Shown: positions 24,759 to 31,419 of the stretch, in pieces
Layout: each line of letters starts with the position of its first letter
Numbering within the stretch: the stretch's first letter is position 1
DNA from: a virus
Reading direction: 5' to 3' (one strand)
Virus record (IMG/VR): IMGVR_UViG_3300032605_001675
Location: 1 to 58,488 of that record
DNA length: 58,488 nt
The notes under the pieces: model-generated
Database searches by the model: none
What the model was told of the DNA's origin: nothing
Seen by the model: the letters and a program-made list of their open reading frames with translations, nothing else
Position numbers and translations under genes: made by a program

Positions 24759-24787
24759 ATGTTAATAACTCTAGAAGAGAAAATCAA
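24759..24787 (-). promoter_or_regulatory. Sigma-70-type promoter
   Basis: On the minus strand TTGATT (24782-24787), 17-base spacer, TAACAT (24759-24764). The -35 box contains the TGA stop of the Ntn hydrolase gene. Leader to the ATG at 24727 is about 25 bases. Confidence 0.65.
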
Positions 24788-25356
24788 CTCTTTTTAATTT
24801 CTAAACTCTTACTGGTAACATAATAGATGTCTCCACCTACTCCCATTGCCGTCTTTGTAGCGTTCTTGGCAGCCTTGATAACATCATTCTTGGTCCAGGG
24901 ACCTTCATCTCCTAGACTACCAAATGCCTCACTGCCACCGGAACCCATGGCCCATCTGTTGCTTATGGGAATAGTGATACTAAAGTCTTCATCAATGGCT
25001 ATAAGGTGATTGTCCCAGGCCATAATGAGTCCGGCACCAAAGGTTTCAATCTTCTTAGAGCTCTCTAGTGCACCGTGGTCGCTTAGTGCATCACGAAGTG
25101 CAGGAACAATCTCTTTGATGACAAAACGTTCTACATCATCTCGGTGATAATCACGAAATTCGGGCCAATCGGTCCAATGTTGGATTACCTGCATCGCTCG
25201 TATGCTTCCACATCCGCCAAAGATGTATCTACGGTCCTTTTCAACCCATAGTTTGCCACTGCCTTCATCGCTCTTGCTGTAGTCCCAGGAGATCTGAGAG
25301 TCAGCAGCAATCACTACACCATCTAGTCTGGTTACAGCAGCAGCAAGTACAGTCAT
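24784..25356 (-). CDS. Proteasome/HslV-like Ntn hydrolase
   Basis: 190 residues. Met1 is followed by Thr2, the expected autocatalytic nucleophile, in MTVLAAAVTRLDGVVIAADSQ. D19 (AADSQ) and K35 (SGKLWV) fall where proteasome beta subunits have D17 and K33. GGCGS and a C-terminal MGSGGSEAFGSL (cf. the family's GSG...A) complete the fold. Likely a small self-compartmentalising protease or amidohydrolase. It could process phage or host proteins; it might interact with actinobacterial proteasome parts, which is inference. Confidence 0.78.
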   Translation of the reverse strand: MTVLAAAVTRLDGVVIAADSQISWDYSKSDEGSGKLWVEKDRRYIFGGCGSIRAMQVIQHWTDWPEFRDYHRDDVERFVIKEIVPALRDALSDHGALESSKKIETFGAGLIMAWDNHLIAIDEDFSITIPISNRWAMGSGGSEAFGSLGDEGPWTKNDVIKAAKNATKTAMGVGGDIYYVTSKSLEIKKS

Positions 25357-25502
25357 TAGTGGTTATCCTCATCGGCGGGTTCAGCTTCATGGGGACCATG
25401 TGGGTTCAAATGCATCCAGGGATCGTCATCCCCGATCATGTCCCAGTTGCCGTTTCTGGTATAACGTACGATGGGTTCACCACAGTGCTTACATTCTCTC
25501 AC
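25356..25502 (-). CDS. 48-residue CxxC protein
   Basis: GTG start overlapping the preceding stop; TAATG junction to the Ntn hydrolase. RECKHCGEPIVRYTRNGNW starts it, with one CxxC and several His later (MHLNPHGPHE), a possible zinc site. Function unknown. Confidence 0.5.
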   Translation of the reverse strand: MRECKHCGEPIVRYTRNGNWDMIGDDDPWMHLNPHGPHEAEPADEDNH

Positions 25503-25729
25503 TTTGCCAACCTATAGTCGATGATGTCCAAATGCTCTTGGATGATTTCCCATAAACGTTCAACGGCACTGTCAAACCCTTCATTAAAGCCCCGTTCGAA
25601 ATCATTCTCGGCACCTGCCTCTTTCATTGCTGAGTTAGCTCTACTCATTCGTTCATACACTGTATTGAGTACAAGTTCTTCAATGCGATTAAGCATCATT
25701 CTTGAGTTAATTTCTTCTTGACTTCTCAC
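25499..25729 (-). CDS. 76-residue helical hypothetical protein
   Basis: GTG start within the end of the repeat gene. Almost entirely alpha-helical by composition, with NDFERGFNEGFDSAVERLW resembling the amphipathic helix found in many short phage proteins. No Cys, unlike its neighbours. Unknown function. Confidence 0.5.
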   Translation of the reverse strand: MRSQEEINSRMMLNRIEELVLNTVYERMSRANSAMKEAGAENDFERGFNEGFDSAVERLWEIIQEHLDIIDYRLAK

Positions 25730-26295
25730 TTGTATACTCCACTCCTAAGTAGATAGTTTAGTGACTCCTGATAGTCTAGGAACTGAATTAAATCACAGGG
25801 CCATTTGATATTAAGGGAACCACCAGGGGCCGCACAACCTCGACAATAACGAACAGGCTCAGTCTGTCCCTGGCTCAGCTCAAGTGGTGAATGTTTTAGT
25901 CTTAGTTCTTCATCTATGGAATTACCTGCTGATTCCGGTGGGACATCAAGAGAATAGACAGATGGAAATACATTCATTTTTGTTTTTAAGGGTTCTTCGG
26001 GGGTCATAGTTCGCTCTCCGCACTTGGGGCAGTAGTCGTACTGCCATCCTGGATAATAATCCCTAATAACTTCTAAGTGTTTGCAGGGTTCTTCGGGGGT
26101 CATAGTTCGCTCTCCGCACTTGGGGCAGTAGTCGTACTGCCATCCTGGATAATAATCCCTAATAACTTCTAAGTGTTTGCAGGGTTCTTCGGGGGTCATA
26201 GTTCGCTCTCCGCACTTGGGGCAGTAGTCGTACTGCCATCCTGGATAATAATCCCTAATAACTTCTAAGTGTTTGCAGGGTTCTTCGGGGGTCAT
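25726..26295 (-). CDS. Triple-repeat zinc-hairpin protein
   Basis: 189 residues from the ATG at 26295 (TGATG junction). It consists of three identical 32-residue units, each MTPEEPCKHLEVIRDYYPG...CPKCGERT with C-x-H and C-x2-C pairs able to bind zinc, then a unique part with RYCRGC and WPCDLIQFLD. Each unit looks like a whole neighbouring mini-gene: MTPEE is the start motif and CPKCGE the end motif of the adjacent paralogues. At each seam one extra base turns the usual GEKL-stop into GERT and fuses units in frame. Function unknown. Confidence 0.7.
   Translation of the reverse strand: MTPEEPCKHLEVIRDYYPGWQYDYCPKCGERTMTPEEPCKHLEVIRDYYPGWQYDYCPKCGERTMTPEEPCKHLEVIRDYYPGWQYDYCPKCGERTMTPEEPLKTKMNVFPSVYSLDVPPESAGNSIDEELRLKHSPLELSQGQTEPVRYCRGCAAPGGSLNIKWPCDLIQFLDYQESLNYLLRSGVYK
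25991..26295 (-). repeat. Perfect 96-bp tandem repeat, three copies plus 17 bases
   Basis: Units at 25991-26086, 26087-26182 and 26183-26278 are identical base for base; the first 17 bases recur at 26279-26295. The length is a multiple of three, so the frame stays open. Identity shows recent unequal crossing-over or slippage. The repeat edge coincides with the conserved gene-start sequence shared by the paralogous mini-genes. Confidence 0.95.
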
Positions 26296-26489
26296 CAATA
26301 CCAAATCCCCTCAAAATGGGCGGTTAGGCCCTTTAGTTCCTCAAGCACTTCATCGGCCCAGTCCAGTGCTTTTATTACGTCACAGGGGTAGGGGATGCGC
26401 ATCTCTTTGTAGTGGCTTCGACAAACATTGCAGTAGCCATCTTCGTTGGAGTGCCTCTCTCGTAAGCCTTGGCGTTCTTCGGGAGTCAT
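26295..26489 (-). CDS. MTPEER-family Cys-rich mini-protein
   Basis: 64 residues from the ATG at 26489, which overlaps the preceding TGA (ATGA). It begins MTPEERQGLRERH, has CNVCRSH, and then YPCDVIKALDWADEVLEEL. It shares the start motif and the PCDVIK-LD motif with the paralogues at 26682, 26858 and 27432. It lacks the C-terminal CPKCGEKL. Function unknown; zinc binding likely. Confidence 0.6.
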   Translation of the reverse strand: MTPEERQGLRERHSNEDGYCNVCRSHYKEMRIPYPCDVIKALDWADEVLEELKGLTAHFEGIWY

Positions 26490-26617
26490 ACTGGCTCTGC
26501 CTTGGTCGGGGCCTTGCAGAATATGGCCTTGCTTCGTTTGTGATACCAAATGCGCACTGAGCGCCCTGATGGTGTCAGTTTGATTTTCTTACCGCAGTTT
26601 CGGCAACGTGCTTTCAT
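26486..26617 (-). CDS. 43-residue basic zinc-knuckle protein
   Basis: MKARCRNCGKKIKLTPSG opening gives a CxxC knuckle; a later single Cys and His could complete a site. Strongly basic. ATGA junctions at both ends support it. Unknown function. Confidence 0.5.
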   Translation of the reverse strand: MKARCRNCGKKIKLTPSGRSVRIWYHKRSKAIFCKAPTKAEPV

Positions 26618-26685
26618 CGTTTCCTCATATTATTTAGGGCAGTTACTGCCACCAACGTCATTGTTACTGCAAAAAGTACGCTCAT
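26614..26685 (-). CDS. 23-residue hydrophobic peptide
   Basis: ATGA-coupled at both ends. One hydrophobic stretch (MSVLFAVTMTLVAVTAL) followed by NNMRKR, the form of a tiny single-span membrane peptide. Could also be only a translational relay. Confidence 0.35.
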   Translation of the reverse strand: MSVLFAVTMTLVAVTALNNMRKR

Positions 26686-26861
26686 ATGGCTAGCACTCTC
26701 TCTAGTTCGTCCAGTACCTTGATTACGTCACAGGGGGACCCAATACATCCGGCTTCACAGGTTTCAATTAGTGTGCCTTCACAGCAACTGCAACCGGGGT
26801 TATCCCACCAACTTGCATCAGCGTGGTTCTCTCGTAGTTCTTGGCGTTCTTCGGGGGTCAT
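26682..26861 (-). CDS. MTPEER-family Cys-rich mini-protein
   Basis: 59 residues from the ATG at 26861 (overlapping the previous GEKL stop). MTPEERQELRENH start, then CSCCEGT and CEAGC, then SPCDVIKVLDEL. Six Cys suggest one or two zinc ions. It ends after the PCDVIK helix without the CPKCGE tail. Function unknown. Confidence 0.6.
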   Translation of the reverse strand: MTPEERQELRENHADASWWDNPGCSCCEGTLIETCEAGCIGSPCDVIKVLDELERVLAI

Positions 26862-27190
26862 AACTTCTCTCCACACTTGGGGCAGTAAATATAGACTGGT
26901 TGTTTATGGTCACACCAGCAGGACTTAGCATAGGTATGGTCACAGTTGGAATCTAATTCGTCTAATCCACTTCTCATTAGTTCTTGGTTCAACTGAAAAA
27001 TGATTTGGTATTGCTTTTCAAGCAGTTCGTAGTCTTCTAAAACCTTGATTACGTCGCAGGGGTATGGTTGTCTATCGTCCTCAATATAGTCGCCACATCC
27101 GAGACAGTAAGGGGAAATTTCTTTACCACTACTTGTTCCAGTAACCTTTACATGGATATCTCGTAAGGCTTGGCGTTCTTCGGGGGTCAT
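26858..27190 (-). CDS. MTPEER-family protein with CPKCGEKL tail
   Basis: 110 residues from the ATG at 27190. The fullest member of the family: MTPEERQALRDIH start, YCLGCGDY, YPCDVIKVLEDYELLEK, then NCDHTYAKSCWCDH and the end motif YCPKCGEKL. The C-terminal half is a two-CxxC zinc ribbon. Overlaps both neighbours by four bases at identical-looking junctions. Function unknown. Confidence 0.65.
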   Translation of the reverse strand: MTPEERQALRDIHVKVTGTSSGKEISPYCLGCGDYIEDDRQPYPCDVIKVLEDYELLEKQYQIIFQLNQELMRSGLDELDSNCDHTYAKSCWCDHKQPVYIYCPKCGEKL

Positions 27191-27435
27191 AGTTTCTCTC
27201 CACAAATCGGGCAGTAGTTGAAGGTAATATAGTCCCAGTCTTTAGCAATTTCGGTTAGGTGTTCGCAAACTGGGACCAACTCATAAAGATATTCTTCATC
27301 TCGGAGAAAGGTATCTTCATCATCTTCCCCACTGTTTACCGTATATACCACATCAATCCCTGTAATGGTACACTCACCCCAAGTTGGGTGCCTCACCCTA
27401 TCACCAACGTCAAACTTTGTGTCTTCTATTTTCAT
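27187..27435 (-). CDS. SH3-like protein with CPICGEKL tail
   Basis: 82 residues from the ATG at 27435. The N-terminal half (KFDVGDRVRHPTWGECTITGI) is a typical small SH3/KOW-like barrel opening, unrelated to its neighbours; the C-terminal half is the family ribbon (VCEHLTEIAKDW...YCPICGEKL). It is a natural chimera of a different head with the shared tail, evidence of module exchange in this block. Confidence 0.65.
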   Translation of the reverse strand: MKIEDTKFDVGDRVRHPTWGECTITGIDVVYTVNSGEDDEDTFLRDEEYLYELVPVCEHLTEIAKDWDYITFNYCPICGEKL

Positions 27436-27722
27436 AGTTTCTCTCCGCACTTGGGGCAGTAGTTGAAGTTGATACCAACTGGGTCGGTTCCGCGAAGAAC
27501 GAGGGCGATGGCGTGGTCGCAGTCAACTGATAATAAGTTGTCGTTTAGACCGCTAACCGATACTTTATTGTCGATAACGGGTTCGGTTGCGTCCAGTGCT
27601 TTTATTACGTCACAGGGGTAGTTTGACAAACAATCATCTGCCATACATTCAGGGGTGCAACACTCAAAAGATTCTGATGAATAGTGCTTTTCTCGTAAGG
27701 CTTTACGTTCTTCGGGGGTCAT
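27432..27722 (-). CDS. MTPEER-family protein with CPKCGEKL tail
   Basis: 96 residues from the ATG at 27722, which has a strong AGGAGG ribosome site. MTPEERKALREKH start, CCTPECMADDC, YPCDVIKALD, then VDCDHAIALVL and YCPKCGEKL end. It is the first gene of the mini-gene chain and the only one with a full-consensus ribosome site, so downstream members probably rely on coupling. Confidence 0.65.
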   Translation of the reverse strand: MTPEERKALREKHYSSESFECCTPECMADDCLSNYPCDVIKALDATEPVIDNKVSVSGLNDNLLSVDCDHAIALVLRGTDPVGINFNYCPKCGEKL

Positions 27723-27727
27723 AATTT

Positions 27728-27997
27728 TTATCCTCCTGTCTTTGTACAAATCTCTGAGTATTTACCTTGCCAAATCATTCCGTCTTTGCAAGTAATGTAC
27801 GACGCATAAGAAACTTCGGCTATCCAAAATTGCCCCTCGTCGGAATAACGCAAGTAATAGTTCGATTTATTGTGCCATGTATTAATCACTGTACCATAGT
27901 TTGGAGTGGCGCCTTTAACAAAAACCATTAGATGGACCAAAGATACAAACCCACAGATAACTAAGAGGCATAAAAGAAACTTCAAAACCCTTCTCAT
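27728..27997 (-). CDS. Secreted or membrane-anchored small protein
   Basis: 89 residues from the ATG at 27997 (ATGA junction). MRRVLKFLLCLLVICGFVSL is a signal peptide or single anchor. The remainder (about 60 residues) is polar and aromatic with two Cys (ITCKDG, EICTKTGG) that could form a disulfide, ending with a WQGKYSEIC motif. Function unknown; an envelope-located accessory or superinfection protein is possible. Confidence 0.55.
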   Translation of the reverse strand: MRRVLKFLLCLLVICGFVSLVHLMVFVKGATPNYGTVINTWHNKSNYYLRYSDEGQFWIAEVSYASYITCKDGMIWQGKYSEICTKTGG

Positions 27998-28203
27998 AGC
28001 TCCATCCTGTGTTGTACTGGCCACTCTACCAGAGAGTAGCGAAATATTTCATCTTCCTTAAAGTAACCCATACCGCTTGATGTTACTTTGCGCTCTTTCC
28101 ATGTATTATCAAGTTCCGGGAGTGTATCAAAGATCTTGTACGGCAGCATAGGGGTTGCATGACCTGGGATAGGGCCCTTACACATCAACCATACTTTGGT
28201 CAT
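27994..28203 (-). CDS. 69-residue hypothetical protein
   Basis: Starts at the same GAGAAACTATGACC-type junction used by the zinc mini-genes. Begins MTKVWLMCKGPIPGHATPML and ends QHRMEL; mixed beta composition. Not recognised. Confidence 0.5.
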   Translation of the reverse strand: MTKVWLMCKGPIPGHATPMLPYKIFDTLPELDNTWKERKVTSSGMGYFKEDEIFRYSLVEWPVQHRMEL

Positions 28204-28433
28204 AGTTTCTCTCTGTCTTGTACGAATGCATTTACAAATTCATCAAACATCTCGGGTGATTGCGCTAGAACCCATACTACTTCTTCTGCAGGTAGCTCCC
28301 AAGCCAACTTCTTCAAGTGCTTCTTGGTCTTTCTCGGAACTCGTCCTTCACGAACTCTATCAAAACACAGTTGAAAACCCAATGCATCATAGAACGGATT
28401 GGGTAGTCGGATAACACTTCCTGTCTTGCTCAC
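28200..28433 (-). CDS. 77-residue basic helical protein
   Basis: Middle is basic (REGRVPRKTKKHLKKLAW), the end acidic, closing with QDREKL and the shared junction. No Cys. Possibly nucleic-acid binding; not recognised. Confidence 0.5.
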   Translation of the reverse strand: MSKTGSVIRLPNPFYDALGFQLCFDRVREGRVPRKTKKHLKKLAWELPAEEVVWVLAQSPEMFDEFVNAFVQDREKL

Positions 28434-28453
28434 ATCATCTCTCTTTCTTGAAG

Positions 28454-28492
28454 AATGGTAAAGTGGAGTTTTATAAACTTGGCTTTACCATT
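28454..28492 (-). terminator. Stem-loop, possible terminator or attenuator
   Basis: A perfect 10-base inverted repeat (28454-28463 with 28483-28492) with a 19-base A/T-rich loop, lying right after the stop of the gene at 28496. It separates two gene blocks. T-run after the stem is short, so termination strength is uncertain. Confidence 0.5.
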
Positions 28493-28495
28493 CCG

Positions 28496-28756
28496 TTACG
28501 GCTCGTCCGTTAACAACTGTTCCCATAGATCACAGATTCTGCGAAATACACTGTCGCTATGTTCGTCTAGTAAAGTGTCATCGGGTACAAACTCGTGAAC
28601 GAAGTTGTCTAGGACATCTAGATCATGTTCACTCAACCGCAGTGTGTAGCGTCTATCATACGAGTTCAAGGCGGGTATGTCAACAAAGTCTCCCACAACA
28701 ACAATTTTTGGTTGTTTATTGCCGAACCTGATTTTCTGACACCACATTCGCTTCAT
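28496..28756 (-). CDS. 86-residue hypothetical protein
   Basis: Begins MKRMWCQKIRFGNKQPKIVV; beta-rich first half (VVVGDFVDIPAL, RYTLRLSEHDL) and an acidic helical second half. The coding sequence is visibly richer in G+C than flanking replication genes. Not recognised. Confidence 0.5.
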   Translation of the reverse strand: MKRMWCQKIRFGNKQPKIVVVGDFVDIPALNSYDRRYTLRLSEHDLDVLDNFVHEFVPDDTLLDEHSDSVFRRICDLWEQLLTDEP

Positions 28757-28857
28757 GATGTTCTCCGTTCACGGCATTGAGACTCGTGACGTTCTTGGGC
28801 TCGGCGCATTGATCTAGCATCCCCGAGCGGGAAGGTTCGATTGCATCGCGCACACAC
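28753..28857 (-). CDS. 34-residue C2H2-type zinc-finger peptide
   Basis: GTG-started frame whose TGA overlaps the next ATG, in the style of the other junctions. It encodes CARCNRTFPLGDARSM followed by a helix with RHESQC, a C-x2-C...H-x3-C finger. Two other frames are also open over part of this interval, so the choice rests on the motif and the junction. Confidence 0.35.
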   Translation of the reverse strand: MCARCNRTFPLGDARSMRRAQERHESQCRERRTS

Positions 28858-28902
28858 GGGCCTGTATGTTGGTGGTCAGCGTATCGACATAGTTGCGCTT
28901 CA

Positions 28903-29262
28903 TTAGTAGTAGTCCTCGTCGGCCACATTGTCGGGTGTCTCATCGGCGTCACTTATAGTGTTCTTGTTGATCATCTCGTCAGAGATCTCGTCGGGTGGTG
29001 TGCCTTCGGCACTAATGGATTCGCTCTCTGCGGCCCCTTCTGGTAGCGGCTCTGCTAGTAGATCGTTAACTACATTCTTGAATTGAGGGCCTACTACAGA
29101 ATCCCACATCTCGCTAAAAATGGCCTGGTGATTGGCACTGGCCACTTCGTTCTCCCAGAGACTTACTTCTGCTCCCACTTCGGGCTTAATCCAGTCCCAT
29201 TCTCCCTTGGCATTTCGTACCTGAAGGGTGGCTCCAATACTTACTGTTAGTTTTAACTCCAT
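28903..29262 (-). CDS. 119-residue protein with long acidic tail
   Basis: Start at the ATG at 29262 overlapping the methyltransferase stop (TAATG). The N-terminal 60 residues (MELKLTVSIGATLQVRNAKG) form a beta-rich domain; the last 50 are strongly acidic and disordered, ending NVADEDYY. Unknown function; acidic tails often mimic DNA or recruit partners. Confidence 0.55.
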   Translation of the reverse strand: MELKLTVSIGATLQVRNAKGEWDWIKPEVGAEVSLWENEVASANHQAIFSEMWDSVVGPQFKNVVNDLLAEPLPEGAAESESISAEGTPPDEISDEMINKNTISDADETPDNVADEDYY

Positions 29263-29816
29263 TATATCCTCACTATCCAAGACCTACGTTCAATAGTATA
29301 ACGGTCCTTGAGAGTTTCTTCAACTGCTTTTACTACCCCTTCAAATCCCCAGTCATCACCGGCTAGAATTCCACCGTCTTTAACTTTAGGCATCCAGGCC
29401 AGGATATCTGCTTTCACATTATCGTAGTCATGTGCAGCATCAATAAGAACAAAATCCAGACTCTTGTCCTTATAGAGTTTGGCTCCCTCTACACTTGTAG
29501 TTCTAATAGGGTTGCAGTAGTCCAAGAGATCTTTCATGTTGTCCATGAAGGTTTCGTATAATCTCTTTTCCTGGATTACTTCCATAGAGTGATGTGCTTC
29601 TTCATCACTACCTTCCCAGGTATCAATGGCATCAAACTTGATGCTCTTACCCGAGTTGGCAATCTCTACGGCCATGAAGCTTGTACTCTTGCCCATAAAG
29701 GACCCTACTTCTACAAAGTGTGCTCCATCTTGAGCTTCTGCCACTCTATCACGATAAAGGCCTTGAAAGTCGAACCAATTGGGTCCAAATTGAGGACCTT
29801 CGTAGATGTGTTCCAT
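29262..29816 (-). CDS. Class I SAM-dependent methyltransferase
   Basis: 184 residues of the Methyltransf_24/cephalosporin-hydroxylase-like type. FVEVGSFMGKSTSFMA is motif I, FDAIDTWEG holds the acidic residue after strand beta-2, FVLIDAAHDYDNV is the motif around strand beta-4/5 (family IDa.HdYe.v), and GGILAGDDWGFEGV follows. Such enzymes often methylate sugars. With three glycosyltransferases upstream it probably decorates a glycan on the virion or host surface. Confidence 0.82.
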   Translation of the reverse strand: MEHIYEGPQFGPNWFDFQGLYRDRVAEAQDGAHFVEVGSFMGKSTSFMAVEIANSGKSIKFDAIDTWEGSDEEAHHSMEVIQEKRLYETFMDNMKDLLDYCNPIRTTSVEGAKLYKDKSLDFVLIDAAHDYDNVKADILAWMPKVKDGGILAGDDWGFEGVVKAVEETLKDRYTIERRSWIVRI

Positions 29817-29837
29817 ATCTTACTCTCTTTCTAACAG

Positions 29838-29909
29838 TGCCTCCAGTAGGAATCGAACCTACATCCCAGGGTTAGAACTCCTTTGCACTATCCGTTGTGC
29901 TATAGAGGC
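29838..29909 (-). tRNA. tRNA-Arg (anticodon UCU)
   Basis: 72-nt cloverleaf on the minus strand. The acceptor GCCTCTA pairs with TGGAGGC; D arm GCAC/GTGC; T arm GTAGG-TTCGATT-CCTAC; discriminator A. No CCA is encoded. The anticodon loop reads GTTCTAA, so UCU (Arg, AGA codons, common in this phage). The anticodon stem is poor: only three central pairs form, with A27/G43 and A31/C39 mismatches. A promoter lies directly upstream. Confidence 0.8.
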
Positions 29910-29923
29910 TTATATATTTATAT

Positions 29924-29952
29924 ATATTAAAGGCCTCTGGAGAGTAAATCAA
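29924..29952 (-). promoter_or_regulatory. Sigma-70-type promoter for the tRNA
   Basis: On the minus strand TTGATT (29947-29952), 17-base spacer, TAATAT (29924-29929). The -35 box contains the TGA stop of the preceding gene. The tRNA starts 14 bases after the -10 box, so the primary transcript needs only a short 5' trim. It may also serve the methyltransferase gene downstream. Confidence 0.72.
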
Positions 29953-30197
29953 CCCGAACCTGAGGCATAAGGATTAACTTTAATGCCATTGGCTGTTAGG
30001 ATATCGATTGCATCCAGGTAGAAGGTACTGGTCATACCACCAATTTGTGGTTGAGCTTTTCTCACTACAGCATAAATCCATTGCTGGTTCTGGGCAGAGT
30101 TAAGAAAGGCCGCTACATACTTGGGACTAACTGGAAGTTGTGCTGCCTCTAGAATGGTACTAATGGCCCAGTGAAGGTCCTTGGGGGTATTACTCAT
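29949..30197 (-). CDS. 82-residue hypothetical protein
   Basis: Start at the ATG at 30197 (ATGA overlap with the methyltransferase upstream). Helical, beginning MSNTPKDLHWAISTILEAA, with a glycine-rich end. No recognised family. Confidence 0.55.
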   Translation of the reverse strand: MSNTPKDLHWAISTILEAAQLPVSPKYVAAFLNSAQNQQWIYAVVRKAQPQIGGMTSTFYLDAIDILTANGIKVNPYASGSG

Positions 30198-30691
30198 ACC
30201 TTTCTTAGTTCCCATACTAGGTGGTATGGAACCTGTGGATCCCAATGCTGAGTTACTAGTTCAAACTGGCCCTTAAATCCATAGGCATTGCCTAGTTCAA
30301 TCATTCCGTTAATTAGAAAGTAACTAACTGTAGCTTCTGTAATAAAGTTAACATGGGTAGGGTCTTGGAAGGTTTGGCTATAGGGAACAGCTGGGGTGTG
30401 AGTCTTGAGAATTCCACCCGGCTTAAGAACTCTCCAGGCTTCACTCATGAGTTCCATAAATGGTGCTCTACGTTGACCATCGATGTAGAGTAGGCGAGGA
30501 ATGTGCTCAATGAAGTCATATCCAGTTACATAATCAAAGAAGTCATCATCAAATGGAATACCATCTAGAATAACATCTGAGATTCTAATATTGGGGTTAC
30601 CCCAGTCAAAGATGTCTACACCGTATACTTCATCGGCATTAAAAGGATTCTTTGGAGTACTACCACATCCGAGGTCTAGTGTACGAGTCAT
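30194..30691 (-). CDS. Class I SAM-dependent methyltransferase (Methyltransf_11-like)
   Basis: 165 residues. TLDLGCGSTP (motif I), VYGVDIFDW (acidic residue after beta-2), FDYVTGYDFIEHIP (motif IV region) and EAWRVLKPGGIL (motif VI) give a clear small-molecule methyltransferase. Coupled to the GT17-like gene. Likely methylates a sugar or lipid-linked substrate made by the glycosyltransferase run. Confidence 0.85.
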   Translation of the reverse strand: MTRTLDLGCGSTPKNPFNADEVYGVDIFDWGNPNIRISDVILDGIPFDDDFFDYVTGYDFIEHIPRLLYIDGQRRAPFMELMSEAWRVLKPGGILKTHTPAVPYSQTFQDPTHVNFITEATVSYFLINGMIELGNAYGFKGQFELVTQHWDPQVPYHLVWELRKV

Positions 30692-31419
30692 TTGATTAGG
30701 TGCCTTAATTTCTCTTGGTTGTTTCTAACATATTCTGGAAAGGTTTCATCGATGGGAATAGTTTCTAGTCTAAACCCTCTACCGAATACATCTTCATTAT
30801 TGGCCATACGCTCTTCTAATACTTCCAATGCTTCTGGGATACTATAAGTGTGACGAGCATTTTCCGTCATTTTTTTAACAATAGCATCCTTACCACCAAT
30901 ATAGGTAAAGTGCCAACCGGCATTGGGAAGTCTAAGTCCATCTGTGAATCTCAACTTTTGGGCATTGAGTTCATAGTACATCTTGCCACTACAACCTCTA
31001 GTGCCATACCATTCTTCATCTACATTGCGATTATTAATGTAGTATTGACTTAGAGGTTGATTAAAGCAGTAGACCTGGTCTTGCTCCATATTCTCTTTAA
31101 GCCACTTTACGGCCTCAGGGTCAGGAATCTCATCTAGATCACCGGTTAATACTAGGTCATCCGGCTTAATTCCAATAACCGGATAGGCTCTCTGATACAT
31201 CTCGAAGTCCCAATCACCAGTCATTGCCTCTGGAAAGCTAATAGTAATAACTGATACCTTGGGGTGATCATGACTAATAAGGCATTCTTTGTACTTGCCT
31301 TGGTGGGTCTTAGAGGCCTCAATTAAGTAGAAGTGATCTACTACATCTTCGAGGATATTGATACGTAGATCCAATAACTCTGTCTGGTTATTGAAGGTTA
31401 CAATATCTATGACTTCCAC
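30688..31419 (-). CDS. Glycosyltransferase family 17-like
   Basis: 243 residues. The N-terminal FNNQTELLDLRINILEDVVD with FYLIEASKTHQGK, and TGDLDEIPDPEAV (a D-x-D-E-I-P metal motif) are typical of GT17 (beta-1,4-N-acetylglucosaminyltransferase-like) enzymes. The C-terminal GWHFTYIGG also fits. The GTG start overlaps the upstream GT4 gene. It probably adds a sugar to a virion protein or envelope glycan; acceptor unknown. Confidence 0.82.
   Translation of the reverse strand: MEVIDIVTFNNQTELLDLRINILEDVVDHFYLIEASKTHQGKYKECLISHDHPKVSVITISFPEAMTGDWDFEMYQRAYPVIGIKPDDLVLTGDLDEIPDPEAVKWLKENMEQDQVYCFNQPLSQYYINNRNVDEEWYGTRGCSGKMYYELNAQKLRFTDGLRLPNAGWHFTYIGGKDAIVKKMTENARHTYSIPEALEVLEERMANNEDVFGRGFRLETIPIDETFPEYVRNNQEKLRHLIK

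Noticed and set aside
25991-26295. CRISPR array
   Set aside because: Repeats are directly adjacent 96-bp coding units without unique spacers.
28716-28952. 78-codon frame overlapping the genes at 28496 and 28903
   Set aside because: It begins inside one accepted gene and ends inside another, and its only start lies in the acidic tail of the upstream gene. A zinc-finger frame in the same interval is more plausible, though also weak.
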